Origin: Raphanus sativus
Lineage: Eukaryota; Streptophyta; Magnoliopsida; Brassicales; Brassicaceae
Assembly: GCF_000801105.2 (NCBI RefSeq)
Contig: NC_079514.1
Location: 46,256,515 to 46,320,514 of the forward strand
Length of the DNA stretch: 64,000 bases
Direction: 5' to 3'
Shown here: positions 45,236 through 57,517 of the stretch, in pieces
Layout: each line of letters starts with the position of its first letter
Numbering within the stretch: the first letter of the stretch is position 1
Notes under the pieces: generated by a model
The model's database searches: none
Seen by the model: the letters and a program-made list of their open reading frames with translations, nothing else
What the model was told of the DNA's origin: nothing
Position numbers and translations under genes: made by a program

Positions 45236-47610
45236 CGCAACGATAACAATAAGCAACATTCTTTTTACTCAATATTTTCTCTTAGATTAACCAAACAATA
45301 GAAACAATTGAGTTCACATGTTGATTATATATATAGATAATCTTCATAGACGTTAGTGTTTTATTTTTAATTTTTTTCTAAAGTTACGTTTCCACGTTTC
45401 AAAAGGTTTTGTTTTCATGTATCTTTTTTCGATTCCATGGAATCTAAATTTCTTTAGTAAACACTGTGATCATATAGACTTGCCATTAAGTTTCAGCACT
45501 GCAACCCCATCTCATCACACATCGTGAACCAGTGCCTGTAACATATCAAAACAAACATAATAATTCACCTAACAATATATAAGAACAGTTTATGCATCAT
45601 GTAGGAAAAATAAAGAGTAGGATTACATGAAGTTAATGTATCCATAATCCTAGACGTTCTAGAAAGTTGCATATAGTACACTAATCAAATTATATAGTAG
45701 CTACATATATGGTTAGAGAAACCTAACATCTAACTATCTAAAGAAAACTAAAGAACAAAACCTCCACTATTGTTTACTACAAAACAAAAGTTACAAAAGC
45801 TGTCTTGACGAATATGCATCCAAGCATTTCCAAAAGTAATTATTTTTCTTTTGTTAATAATCAATCTTAAGCACATTCAAGTTTTTTCTTTGTCAACTTT
45901 ATTATGTAGCCAGTAGGGCTCATGCGCCAAGGAATTACCAAACAATACTGATTAGTGTGAAGTTATTATTGTGAAGTTATTATTGTGTATGAAAACTAAA
46001 CCTGAATCTTAAAACATTCCATCACTTGCTGAGAATGGATTCAAAACTGCTAACATCTCTGTAAGATATAAAAGACTCTTTTACACAGACTCACTTCATT
46101 CATTCCTCTAGCGATTACAACAGATGGTTTTGATTCTTCTCTCTTCCATAAAATGTCAGTTTTAGTCTTCGCCCATCAAACATGCTTCAGGCAGTCTAAA
46201 ACTTAGGCAAAACCTAGCCTGCAACGTTACCAAAAAGCTCCAGCGCAGGAGCTACACATGATATACTTCAATATTCTATAAAATTCTTTCATAAAGACAA
46301 TGTGGAACATCTCTGACCTTGTTTGGAGCAACATCTCTGACCTTGTGGAAGACCGGATCCTCTTTATATGGAGCTTCAAAGCAAGTTCAGCTTCCTTAAT
46401 TATATCACAAAAGCTCTACCTTAGATTCCAAGGCATGTAGAACAAAAAAAATGCTACTAGATCTTTGGTAGAAAAATGTAGTAACGAAGAAAACACAATG
46501 AGAGTCAACGGTTGAGAAACTGCAAGGCAGAAGCTGGAAGGTTCATAATAACATGGTCAATATTTAGAAATGGTCCCGACTTGATTAACAAATAGTCTTA
46601 ATCCATTGGAAAACCCAACATCAGACGGTTTTATATGAGGACCTAAATGAACAAGTATAAAGGTTGTTACAACCAAGAAACACTTAGACTATTACTTAAT
46701 AGCCTATGAGTTGGACTCCTCACATCCTGAGTAATAAACAGAACAATAAAGGTATCAAAGTACATGGAGAAGAAAAGGAACCAACAATAGTTACAAGGAA
46801 TGGGTGACTGACATTTCTTGAACACATGTTCTAAAACTCTAAATAAGCTTTAGATTAAAGAACTTAAGACAAGATTCTTTCAGGCAGAACATAAACGGTA
46901 GCTTGAATAAACAGCTATTCTAAAACGTCTTGATAACTCCAAAATACAAACGCAGTTTACGGACATGCCTAATTGATTATGTTGTCTTACCTGCGCGCAC
47001 TCTAATAGGAATAGCCAAGCCTGACCAAGTGAGGAACTACTTCAACTTCACATAGTTTCTTAAGCTGGTTTTAGCTTATATCTTACAAATCTTTCCTAAC
47101 AACAGAACAAGACTTGGTTAATAAGACTTCCACGTACGGTTACACAATTTTCTAAACACATTCCCAGATCAAGAATAAGCAAAACTCTTACCAGCTTTTT
47201 TTACACTTTCAGACAGTATTTACCAAACGCTCTCCATATTTTTTAGGATTTGATTGAAATAATAATGAAATTGATACATGAAAAAAAAGGAAAAAGAAAA
47301 AAAAAGTAGGCAGAAGGAGGAGGAGTCGAAACCGTGACCTGAAGGTACTGGGCCAGCGCAACCTTTGTGGAATCAGGCCCTAAAATATCTTCGAAATGAT
47401 TGGTGGGCCAAGAGTGTTAAGGAATCATGATTACAAATTTTGTGTTAACAAAAATCTTAGTAAATATTAACCTTGTTTAGTGAATAATTATTGTTGAGTC
47501 TAGTATTTAATTAGATCTGATCCATTTGTAACCATGTTACAAATTACAGTATTAGGGTTAGAAAAGAAACTAATACATGTTAAATTGAATCCATTTTAAC
47601 TTCTCTATAT

Positions 47611-47690
47611 TATGTTAAGGTAAAATTTATTTCTTGCAACCATATTGTTGTATGTTAAGGTAAGATTTATTTCTTGCAACCATATTGTTG
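47611..47690. repeat. Two tandem 40-bp units
   Basis: A 40-bp unit starting TATGTTAAGGTAAAATTTAT occurs twice in tandem with one mismatch. Confidence 0.85.
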
Positions 47691-47892
47691 TATCCACAAG
47701 AATGATACGTCGTTCATTATATAGACTAGACATTCTCTGAAACCAAATGTTTATAGTCAAAATACATATGAAGAACATTTAAAATTGAAGTTCATGTAGA
47801 ACATTTAAAATCATATAGTCCCAATCTTGGTTAATATAAAGTGGTTGATGAGTCAAAAAAAATAAAAAATTGAAGTTCAAAAGTGGAAAGCC

Positions 47893-47934
47893 TACTACAT
47901 ATCTAACGGGATATACTACATATCTAACGGGATA
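47893..47934. repeat. Two tandem 21-bp units
   Basis: Two identical adjacent units, each reading TACTACATATCTAACGGGAT plus A. Confidence 0.9.
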
Positions 47935-49059
47935 CACGTGAACCACTCAACAACTGTCTTAAAGGAGAGAAGTAAAGATAGATAGATCAACGTCAACATA
48001 TTCATTAACATTTTAACCTCGTACGGCACAACCGTCCTCTTTCTTTTTCTTTTTCTTTTTGGGAAAAAGTTTTGCCTTTCAAGTTTCAAAGTATAAAATA
48101 AATTGCTTTTTTAAAAAAAAATTTGCCTAAACGCACTTGGCTTAGTTAGCAGATCTAGTGATCCGTGTTTGGTAGGGCCCCACAGATATAGCCGTTAGGA
48201 GGAGAAGTGAAGGAGCGGTTTGTTGTCCATTGTGCAAGGTCCGGCGCATTAAACGAAGCTGGTCTGCCAAAAAAGTTTAAAATACTTTGATCTTTTGTAC
48301 GTAATGTATTTTTTATTTTTTCTGATGATATTATTCATTCAATTTCTTTTATCTGATCCTATTCGGACGAAAAATACTCTGATCCCTTACTCAGATTTTA
48401 ATTTTTTTTTACTCAGATTTTAAATTAGTATTTGTTAATTAGTGAATTCCATAAAAAATAAAAAAATATTTAATAAATATTTAAAAATCAGTTTAACTAT
48501 CGAAATTAATTTAAAATTAGTATTTTAATTAGTGAATTCCATATTGTTGTTAGAAAATATATTTAATAAAAATTAATAAATATATAAAAATTCGTTTAGT
48601 TATCACAATTAATTTTAATTGGAAATTCAAAAAAAGTTTGAATTTAAACAATTAAGAGCAATGGAGTTATTTTTCATAAAATTTACAAAACTTACAACGA
48701 GTATAAATGTGAAGCTAAAAATCATATTACTATTTCGATAGTGACCTAGTACTCATGATAAAATCTATGTTCAAAATAATATTCATCAATCTTTCTGAGA
48801 ACAAACATTTTTTATATGGTTTTTGAAATTCATATAACTAAAATAATCTTATTAACTAGTCCAAATGTATGAGTAATATTTTATTCACATGGTGAAACAA
48901 AATGACATGAGATAGATCGACCTAACGTAAAAACCAAAGTATTCAAACACACACAATTAACTAAGAAAACGAATATAATAAATAAACTAGCCGTTAGAAC
49001 TCATTTACTATTAGAGAGCGCCTCTGCTCCACCCCAAAGCCTCTTATTACAATCACCTG

Positions 49060-49299
49060 ATCTTTTTGTCTCCTCTCTCTCTCTATCTCTCTCACTAGAA
49101 GATAAAAAAGAACACAAAGATTCTCTCTCTCTGTAAGATGGGCACGTGCTATGTTCTTTTCCAACGAAACCCATCTCTCCCTGTACAAAACTCTTTCAAA
49201 TCCAAAACCATTCCCTGTTCCATCCTTGCTTAGGAATCTCATTCACTCTTCTTCTTCTCTCTTCTTCACCAAAGATCAATCCTTTCTTGATCACACCCT
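49060..49299 (+). promoter_or_regulatory. IMK3 5' leader with pyrimidine tracts, G-box and upstream ORFs
   Basis: CT-rich tracts (49072-49095 and 49121-49132) precede the coding region. CACGTG, a G-box core, lies at about 49142-49147. The first upstream ATG (49138) opens a 31-codon frame that ends at 49233. Two more, at 49146 and 49151, run out of frame past the IMK3 start (to 49331 and 49336). If this region is transcribed, these frames could reduce translation. The transcription start cannot be seen. Confidence 0.4.
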
Positions 49300-51718
49300 A
49301 TGGCTTCACTTCGAAGCTTCTTTCTCCTTAACCTAATCATCACCCTCCTCTTCCTCATCTCTCCCGGCTCAAGCCAAGCTTGGGACGGTGTAGTGATCAC
49401 ACAAGCTGATTACCAAGGCCTCCAAGCTGTTAAGCAAGAGTTTATTGACCCAAGAGGGGTCTTAAGAAGCTGGAACGGTTCAGGCTTCACTGCTTGCTCT
49501 GGAGGCTGGGCTGGAATCAAATGTGCTCAAGGTCAAGTTATAGTGATTCAGCTCCCGTGGAAGTCTCTTGGAGGTAGAATCTCTGAGAAAATAGGACAGC
49601 TTCAAGCTCTCCGCAAGCTTAGTCTTCATGACAACAACCTGGGAGGGTCCATTCCTTTGTCTTTAGGACTCATTCCTAACCTCAGAGGTCTCCAGCTTTT
49701 CAACAACCGTCTCACCGGCTCCATCCCTGCTTCTCTCGGCGCTTCTCGTTTCCTTCAGACGCTTGATCTCAGTAAAAACTTGCTGTCTGAACCTATTCCA
49801 CCGAGTCTTGCTGATTCCACTAAGCTCCTTAGGCTTAACCTCAGCTTCAACTCACTCTCTGGTCAGATCCCAGTGAGTCTCACTCGCTCTTCTTCTCTTC
49901 AGTTTCTTTCCCTTGACCATAACAACCTCTCTGGTCCCGTCTTAGACACTTGGGGTAGTACTAAAAACACTAATCCTAGTCTCCGTGTCTTGTCTCTTGA
50001 CCACAACACCCTCTCTGGTCCATTCCCATTTTCAATCTGCAACTTACTTGACCTACAAGTCTTTTCCCTTAGTCATAATAGGATCAGTGGAACCCTACCT
50101 TCCGAGCTAAGCAAACTCACTAAGCTTAGAACAATGGATATTAGCAGCAACAGTGTTAGTGGCCAGATTCCTGAAACCCTAGGGGACATTTCTTCTCTCA
50201 CACGTCTAGATTTGTCTCAAAACAAACTCACCGGAGAGATTCCTGTTTCCATTACTGATCTGAAAAGCCTAACCTTCTTCAATGTCTCTTACAACAACTT
50301 ATCTGGTCCTGTTCCTACTCTCCTGTCCCAAAAGTTCAACTCCACCTCTTTTGTCGGAAACCTAGGGCTTTGTGGGTACAGTGTTTCTACACCATGTCCT
50401 CCTCTAAACCCTCCTCCACCGTCTCCCAAGAAATCATCTGGCAGGAGTCTGAGTACCAAAGACATCATCCTCATTGCTTCTGGAGCACTCCTGATAGTTA
50501 TGTTTATCCTTGTGTTCATTCTCCTATGTTGCTTGCTGAGGAAGAAACCAGACAAATCAAAGCCTAAAGGCGGAGAGGCTGGACCAGGAGTTGCAGCTAC
50601 AAAGACTGAGAAAGGAGGAGAAGCTGAAGCTGGAGGAGGAGAAACAGGAGGGAAGCTTGTTCACTTTGATGGGCCATTGGCGTTTACAGCAGATGATCTC
50701 CTGTGTGCAACGGCAGAGATCATGGGGAAAAGCACTTATGGAACAGTTTACAAAGCTACACTTGAAGATGGAAGTCAAGTTGCAGTGAAGAGACTTAGAG
50801 AGAAGATCACCAAAGGGCAGAAAGAGTTCGAGAACGAGATTAATGTATTGGGAAGAATCAGACATCCAAACCTACTTGCACTTAGAGCTTATTACTTGGG
50901 ACCCAAGGGAGAGAAGCTTGTGGTCTTTGATTACATGTCTAGAGGCAACCTTGCCACATTCCTACATGGTAAGCTTGATGATACTTTTATTTATTATTTT
51001 TTTTTTTTGATACTTTTATTTTATAAATGTTATGGGATATTGTAACGATTTGTATAACATATGGTTTAATGTTTTGGAAACTGCAGCTAGAGGACCTGAT
51101 GTTCATATCAACTGGCCTACAAGGATGAGTTTAATAAAAGGAATGGCACGTGGATTGTTCTACCTTCACACGCACGCAAACCTCATCCACGGAAACCTAA
51201 CGTCAAGCAACGTACTATTGGATGAGAACAACAACGCGAAGATCTCAGATTACGGCCTCTCGAGGCTAATGATAACAGCAGCGGGATCAAGCGTGATAGC
51301 AACAGCTAGTGCATTAGGTTACAGAGCACCTGAGCTCTCTAAGCTGAAGAAAGCCAACACCAAGACCGATGTGTATAGCCTCGGTGTGATCATATTGGAG
51401 CTTTTGACTGGTAAGTCTCCGAGCGAGGCCTTGAACGGTGTGGATCTGCCTCAGTGGGTTGCCACTGCGGTTAAAGAAGAGTCTACTAATGAAGTGTTTG
51501 ATGTGGAGTTGTTGAATGATGTGAACACTATGGGCGATGAGTTGTTGAATACGCTGAAACTGGCTTTGCATTGTGTTGATCCTACACCGTCAACTAGACC
51601 TGAAGCTCAGCAAGTTATGACACAACTTGGAGAGATCAGACCGGAGGAGATGGCAGCAGCAACAACATCTGAACCGTTGATTGACCTTCCTGAAGCTTCT
51701 GCTTCCACAAGCCGATAG
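49300..51718 (+). CDS. IMK3: LRR receptor-like kinase IMK3/MRLK (2 exons)
   Basis: Exons 49300-50968 and 51087-51718 join in frame to give 766 residues. A signal peptide ([20 protein letters not shown], cleavage probably after SSQA) is followed by the LRR N-terminal cap ([17 protein letters not shown]). About ten leucine-rich repeats and a Pro-rich juxtamembrane stretch follow. A membrane segment lies at about 388-410, with a basic stop-transfer LLRKK. The kinase domain has a glycine loop ([11 protein letters not shown]) near 474 and VAVKRL near 494. The catalytic loop reads [12 protein letters not shown], so HRD is HGN, and DFG is replaced by DYG. This is atypical, but the Arabidopsis protein MRLK has been reported to phosphorylate AGL24 in meristems. 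Sequence and position match At3g56100. It is expected at the plasma membrane. No disruptions are seen. Confidence 0.93.
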
Positions 51719-52294
51719 AAAAAAAAAGAGTGGAGAATTTTGCAGAGCAGTAGTAGATTTTTTTTTTTTTTTTTGCAATTCTTTGATTTTCCTAGTAGTG
51801 TTTCTTGTTTTATTAGATTTATTATGTGTTTTAACCATTTCATTATCAGTCTGTGTTTCGTAAATAGTAAACTGGTTATGCTTTATCTTTTATCAAAAAC
51901 AGAGTTTTCTGTTTTCTCAAGCTTTGAGTGAACATGACAAAGATGCTAAAAGATATATGAGACTCACCCTATTAGTCTAATTGTCAAATCATTTTTTATT
52001 ATCAGAATTGTCAAATTATTTACAAATACAAAGTTGGCAAAGAAGCTTAATCATATAACTCAGGAAAGCACAAAGTGTTAAGATTCGATTTCTTAAGCAA
52101 CTTAGGCTTACAACGTTTGTTTGATAATTCTTCTCCTATCTTCTCTGTACTTGACACAACAACTTCCTCTGGCATATCAAGTTTCTCATTCTTCTCACAA
52201 GCGTTGGCAGAGAACTGATTTATTTAGCCTTCTTGGTTTTTGGTTTCACGATTGAACATGATTATAAATTTAGCAGTTGATATTATCATTAAAA
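51719..52294. other. 3' flank of IMK3 to the tRNA gene
   Basis: Contains the probable 3' UTR of IMK3 with a long T run near 51758-51773. No other gene is supported. Confidence 0.4.
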
Positions 52295-52366
52295 GGGCGT
52301 TTGGTCTAGTGGTATGATTCTCGCTTAGGGTGCGAGAGGTCCCGAGTTCAATTCTCGGAACGCCCC
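52295..52366 (+). tRNA. tRNA-Pro (anticodon AGG)
   Basis: 72 nt folding into a cloverleaf. The acceptor stem pairs GGGCGTT with AACGCCC, followed by discriminator C. The D-arm/A box is TGGTCTAGTGGTATGAT. The anticodon stem CTCGC/GCGAG closes loop TTAGGGT, with AGG at the anticodon. The T-arm is CCGAGTTCAATTCTCGG, which includes the B box. A run of Ts starts two bases after the gene (52369-52375) and is the pol III terminator. No intron. It decodes CCU, and CCC through inosine. Confidence 0.96.
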
Positions 52367-52368
52367 TC

Positions 52369-52375
52369 TTTTTTT
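52369..52375 (+). terminator. Pol III T-run terminator after tRNA-Pro
   Basis: An uninterrupted T run begins within three bases of the tRNA 3' end. Confidence 0.85.
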
Positions 52376-53854
52376 AAATCATTTGTCAGATAACCGTCAG
52401 ACTACTTCCACGGCTAATTTATAATTAAGATAAGTTGTCCTAGGCCCAGGTCAAAAGCTAAACCCTATGGACTTCTCAAGACCTCTTCTCCCCATTTCAC
52501 ATTCGGTTTCAGATCTTTAGTCTTCATCTCCAAGAATATCCCTAAGACCTTCTACTAGAAAGCCTCCATGAACAGCCAGAAAAGTGATCTAATCAGGTTT
52601 TGACCTTCCGCTACATTTATTTGCCTTTCCCATGAATGGCAAGACACAATATCATAAAGTTCCCAACAAGCTATACTTATCTTCTATAACGCCCATGATT
52701 ACCACCTAACAATTTCTTAAACATTGCTCAAACTATTCAAAAAATAACTGAATTTACTTGAAAAAAATTGTTGTAGAGGACATGGAGAGAAAGAAACAAG
52801 GTAGAGAAAAAAAAATAAACAGAAAATCAGAGAAAAATGAGCAGAATTTTTTTTTTCAAAAAATGAACTCTGGAAAAGCAGAGGCGAACATTGATTAATG
52901 TCTATGGAAAAATTTTCTCCTATATAGTTCCTCCTCAAACTAGGGTCCCATCCAATTAATGTCTACATGTGTATTGCTTATTGTTCATTTGATTAGGTAC
53001 TATAAGCCTGTGACTGAGTGATGAAAAATGATAGCTTTTCTTTTGATTAGCTATTGTTCAAATTGAAATAATAAATCTTCAAAAAGATAACACATGAAAA
53101 TACATCTCAACCGTTGCTTTTGAGTTGATCTCAGAAGAACAAAAAGAGGACATGGAGAGAAAGAAACAAGGTAGTGAAGCTGCTACATTCTGTTTTAAGC
53201 TTACAAGGTTTTGGTTAAAAGTGAATTGATTTCATGGAGAATCCTAACTTTTTATCTTCTTCGTTTTGGTGCTTCAGAACATCCACTGACAGATAATATC
53301 AAGCGGTTAGTTTTGCTTACACTGGCTGATTCCTGATTACATCTTTACGTCCTGTGTAGTTGATTTAGGACTTTGTGAAATAGTTGAGGAGTGAGGAGAA
53401 AAAGTAGGCTTTTCCTTTCAGTTTACGATTCACCTGAACCAAAGCTTTTGTCTCTTTGCTTTCACATGGTCCCGTTATAACATGAAATTCAATTTTTGAA
53501 ACAAGCCAGTAACCGGCTAAACAGAGTAAAGATTTCCGGTTTACGGTTCACGGTTTAGACCAATTGTCACCATGTTTTTGTCTCCTTATATATGCTCATT
53601 ATTCATCCACTAACTTGCACATCAAATAATACACATCATGGCTTCATAAGGAAGGAGATATATATAGATTATTTTCATATCTCACATTACGTCGTAGCAA
53701 GTAACCAAATGCCACGTCTCACATGTATATCTATTTATTTATTGCCAATCTTGATTTCTATTTTTAGCTCATAAACACATAAACCACAATCACTACTCTT
53801 TTTCTCAAGATCGATCAGAGTCTCCTCCTCTGTTGCGTTCAAGCGTGGAAGACG
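52376..53854. other. Intergenic, with an exact 29-bp repeat
   Basis: No gene is recognised. A 29-bp word beginning GAGGACATGGAGAGAAAGAA occurs at 52776-52804 and again at 53146-53174. The last few hundred bases are likely the promoter and leader of the methyltransferase gene. A CCGGTTTACGGTTCACGG stretch lies near 53537. Confidence 0.5.
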
Positions 53855-56287
53855 ATGAACATCTTCCAAAGCCGAAAATTCTCAGGCCTCTGTGTTCTCT
53901 CAATCCTGCTCGTATCAGTCACGATCATCCTCTTAACCAACGACACCATCGATCTCTTCCCTTACCTGTCTCTCTCTTATCTCCGTCGCTCTTCCCTCTC
54001 CGACGTCCCCACCGTCACACCAGCCTCTACCCCCACCACCGTGAACAACTCCTCTCCACCCCCTCCGGAACCACCGCTCTCTCAGACCCCCGTCGTCGTC
54101 GATGATGAACCGGTTCATCAAGATTTGGAAATGGATTGGGTTCAAGACAAGACTAGTTTGAAGGTGGAGTGGACGAGGTGCGAGAGTCCAGATTACATGC
54201 CGTGTCTAGACAACGTAAAAGCCATCAAGAAACTCAAGTCTAAGAGGAACATGGAGCACAGAGAGAGGCACTGTCCTGTTCCTCCACCTAGATGTCTTGT
54301 TCCTTTGCCAAAACGCTACAAGGCTCCTTTGCCTTGGCCTAAGAGCAGAGACATGGTGAGAATTTCGTTTCTTGGAGGGTTCTTGTTCGGCTTCTTGATT
54401 AAGATTAAATTAGTACCTCTGTTCTTGTTCTGCTTCTTGATTAGTCATTGTCCTCTGTTCTTGTTCTGCTTCTTGATTAGATTAAGATTAGTACCTCTGT
54501 TTTACCTTTTGATTAAATATTTTACTCTGTTCTTGATTCTGCTTTGCTAAACTCTTGTGTTTGTGTAGATATGGTATGATAATGCACCTCACCCAAAGCT
54601 TGTAGACTACAAGAAAGATCAGAACTGGATTCGTAAAACCGGACCTTTCTTTGTCTTCCCTGGAGGTGGAACTCAGTTCAAAGACGGTGTTATTCACTAC
54701 ATCAACTACATACAAAAGGTATAATACATAACAAACCAACACTTGTTCTTCCCTTTTAACTTACGGTTCTTGTTTTTTTCACAGACGTTACCTGCTCTTG
54801 AATGGGGAAAGAAAGTAAGAGTGGTTCTTGACGTTGGTTGTGGTGTGGCTAGCTTTGGTGGGACATTACTAGACAAAAACGTGATCACAATGTCCTTTGC
54901 TCCCAAAGACGAACACGAAGCTCAGATTCAGTTCGCATTAGAACGTGGCATCCCAGCTACACTAGCTGTTATTGGAACTCAAAAGCTTCCTTTTCCTGAT
55001 AATGCTTACGACGTTATCCATTGCGCAAGATGCAGAGTCCATTGGCATGGATACGGTTTGATATTAATACAACTGATTTAAGTTAACCTTAGCTAGCTTT
55101 TATGATTCTGTGTATATAATAAAGTTTCTATGTTGCACAGGTGGTAGACCGCTTTTGGAACTTAACCGGATTCTAAGACCAGGAGGGTTCTTTGTTTGGT
55201 CAGCTACACCGGTTTATCAACACGATGAAGGGCACCGTAGCGTTTGGAAAAGTTAGTGTGTGTGTATATTGTTGGTAACTTGTGGCACACGTAAATGGTT
55301 TTTATTAATTGTTTTTTTTTCTTCTTCTTGTAGCTATGGAGTCTTTGACTACATCAATGTGTTGGAAAGTTGTGGCTAGAACCCGGTTTACAAAAGTTGG
55401 GTTCGTTATTTACCAGAAACCAGATTCAGATTCTTGCTATGGATCCCGTAAGAACAATGAACCACCTATTTGTAATGAAGAAGACACAAAGAAGAACAGT
55501 TCATGGTACACTCCTCTGCTTAGCTGTGTACCGAAAGTACCGGTCGGTTTAACCGGAAGATGGCCTTCCCAATGGCCTGGAAGGTTAACCGATAAGCCGG
55601 TTAGTCTCTCAACAGAGCAGAGCAGTGAAGAGAGTTTCAGAGAAGACACAAGACTCTGGTCCGGAACCGTGTCAGATGTCTACTTAAACGGTTTAGCTAT
55701 AAACTGGACCAAGATTCACAATGTTATGGACATGAATGCTGGTTATGGAGGGTGAGACACTTTTTTCAATATAGTTAAGGATTCTTTCTATTTTCTTACC
55801 GTTTCTTCTTGATGTTTGGTTACAGATTTGCAGCTGCTCTCATCAACAGACCACTATGGGTGATGAATGTGGTTCCTGTACAAGGTGAAGACACTTTATC
55901 GATGATTTTCGATAGAGGTTTGATAGGGATATACCATGATTGGTGTGAGTCTTTCAACACGTACCCAAGATCATATGATCTCTTGCACTCTAGTTTCCTT
56001 CTCACCAATCTTTCTCAAAGGTAACAACATTCTTGAACTGCAAGCTTGCAGTTTTTTTCTGAATCTTCAGCACAACTACATGCTGTTTTGTTGGTGTTAT
56101 CAGGTGTGATTTGATGGAAGTGGTAGTGGAAATAGATAGAATAGTAAGGCCAGGAGGATACCTTGTGGTGCAAGACACCGTTGAAATGATGAAGAAGCTT
56201 AACCCTATTCTTTTATCTCTACGGTGGTCAACGAATGTGTACAAAGGGAAATACCTTGTTGGCTTGAAGTCAACGTGGCGTCCATAA
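53855..56287 (+). CDS. Probable Golgi methyltransferase, PMT22 type (7 exons)
   Basis: Seven exons close in frame: 53855-54355, 54569-54718, 54785-55055, 55141-55251, 55334-55751, 55826-56020 and 56104-56287. The product has 609 residues. It is a type II membrane protein, with a short N-terminus, one membrane anchor at about residues 11-28 and a Pro/Ser/Thr-rich stem. The luminal domain has QUA2/DUF248-family blocks: [42 protein letters not shown], the SAM-binding [11 protein letters not shown] near 233-243, [40 protein letters not shown] and [13 protein letters not shown]. Relatives such as QUA2 are implicated in homogalacturonan methylation. The substrate of this member is not shown by the sequence. 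Position matches At3g56080 (PMT22). The frame appears intact. Confidence 0.92.
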
Positions 56288-56519
56288 ACACAAACATTCA
56301 TCCTCTTTATAACAAGGATTCAAGGAACTATGATTAGGAGGTGTTCAATGGTTCTTTTTGTACGGATCTTTTTCTAATTTGTGACTAAGTATAGGGATTT
56401 AAATTGACTCGAAACAATTTTGACAATGTTCCAAATATAATACTTCAAAATAATTTCAAACTCAATCTATTTTAAATTCATTAATTTTTGTTTTTTGTGT
56501 GTTTGAGATAAGAAAGTCG

Positions 56520-56660
56520 AAAGTGGGCCTGAATCATATAATGGGCTTTCCCAGTGAGCCTATTAGGACAAAACAGAAACGCAAATGTCTCCCGTCTCAA
56601 TGTTCCTGGTAAAACCCTAGCTTAACGAACCCTTGAGCCGTTATATAAGTGTTCGCTGCA
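56520..56660 (+). promoter_or_regulatory. Surviving promoter motifs of the dead cyclophilin gene
   Basis: Site II words TGGGCC (56524-56529) and ATGGGCTT (56541-56548), a telo-box AACCCTAG (56613-56620) and a TATA-like TTATATAAG (56641-56649) occur in the usual order. Telo-box plus site II is typical of promoters of growth-related genes such as cyclophilins and ribosomal proteins. They lie about 480-610 bp before the first recognisable coding remnant. Confidence 0.45.
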
Positions 56661-57131
56661 AAAGGTACCGCCTTTCGATGAACCCAGTTCATGTTCTTGT
56701 TTTCTCTTTCAAGTCAGTTTGGTCCGATGATTGTTTTACTTCTTGAATTCGCGTATGCGTAAGAGCACATATCGAAGGCTTGCAGATAACGTATTGTTAA
56801 ATCGCCTGTGAGCTCAATATTTGTGCGAAACCCTAAAACCATCCATTGAGATTCATAAGATCTCTGTGTTATAAGAATCTCTATTTTCTTATCGACAATT
56901 CTAATGAATGGGACATTTCTTAGTACTTGAATCGCTAGGTGTTTTGATTTCAGACAGTAGTAAGAACTTAGTTATATCTACTGTAGTTTAAGTGTTCATT
57001 AAGTGGTGATGACTACACAAGTGTTGTTCTTCGAACAGTTTGAGAGATTTGGTTGATGGGTTTGTTGTAGATATAACAAAGCATTATGTATAGATCCACG
57101 GCTCTAGTTTCTTACATTGAGTTGCTTGATC

Positions 57132-57517
57132 ATGTTGTGATGGAGCTATTTGCAGATGTGACACCGAGAAGGGAATTGGGAGGGCATGGAAGGCATTACA
57201 CACTACAAAGGCTCAGCCTTTCGCTGTATAATCCCAGGGTTCACGGTGCCAAGGTGTAGATTTCACACGTGGTGAATCGATTTATGGGACTAAGTTTCAG
57301 GAAGAGAGATCTTTAAGTTGAAGCATAAGGGTCCAGGGATTTTGTCTATGGCTAATTCAGGTCCCAACAGTTCTTTGTTTGCACGGAGAAGACCTCATGG
57401 CTTTGGTTTTGTGTTTGGGAAAGCTGTGGATGGGGTACAATGTGGTGAAGGCAAATGGAGTAGAGTTCTGGATAATATCAAACAAGTTGGGGATTTTCGT
57501 TTTTGTGGTTTCTAGTT
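57132..57517 (+). pseudogene. Decayed cyclophilin (ROC2/CYP19-type peptidyl-prolyl isomerase)
   Basis: In shifting frames I read VVMELFADVTPR, then GIGRAWKALH, FKLKHKGPGILSMANSGPN and TEKTSW. These are in the order of the cytosolic cyclophilin fold. Frames shift repeatedly, in-frame stops occur, and the block normally following TPR (through the LCTGEN segment) is deleted. The part encoding the N-terminus before VVMEL is missing or too diverged. A 65-codon frame at 57318-57515 is just one surviving piece. Position between the PMT22-type gene and the pseudokinase matches ROC2 (At3g56070), so this is the lost ortholog rather than a random retrocopy. Confidence 0.85.

Larger units (their letters stand above)
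45236..48990. other. Gene-poor stretch with possible exon relics
   Basis: No complete gene could be assembled. Minus-strand pieces near 45485-45540 (ends MCDEMGLQC and stop), 46210-46250 (ends ALELFGNVAG and stop) and 46985-47025 (SLGQAWLFLLECAQ before a GTAAG donor) look exon-like but cannot be joined or identified. Several Arabidopsis genes would be expected here by synteny, so relics are plausible. The rest is AT-rich. Confidence 0.3.

Noticed and set aside
45236..48990. A multi-exon minus-strand gene built from exon-like pieces
   Set aside because: Individual pieces have splice-like ends and stops, but they cannot be joined in one frame and match no family I recognise.
53833..54105. 90-codon frame overlapping the start of the methyltransferase
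   Set aside because: The frame shifted by one gives the known methyltransferase N-terminus and splices correctly to six further exons.
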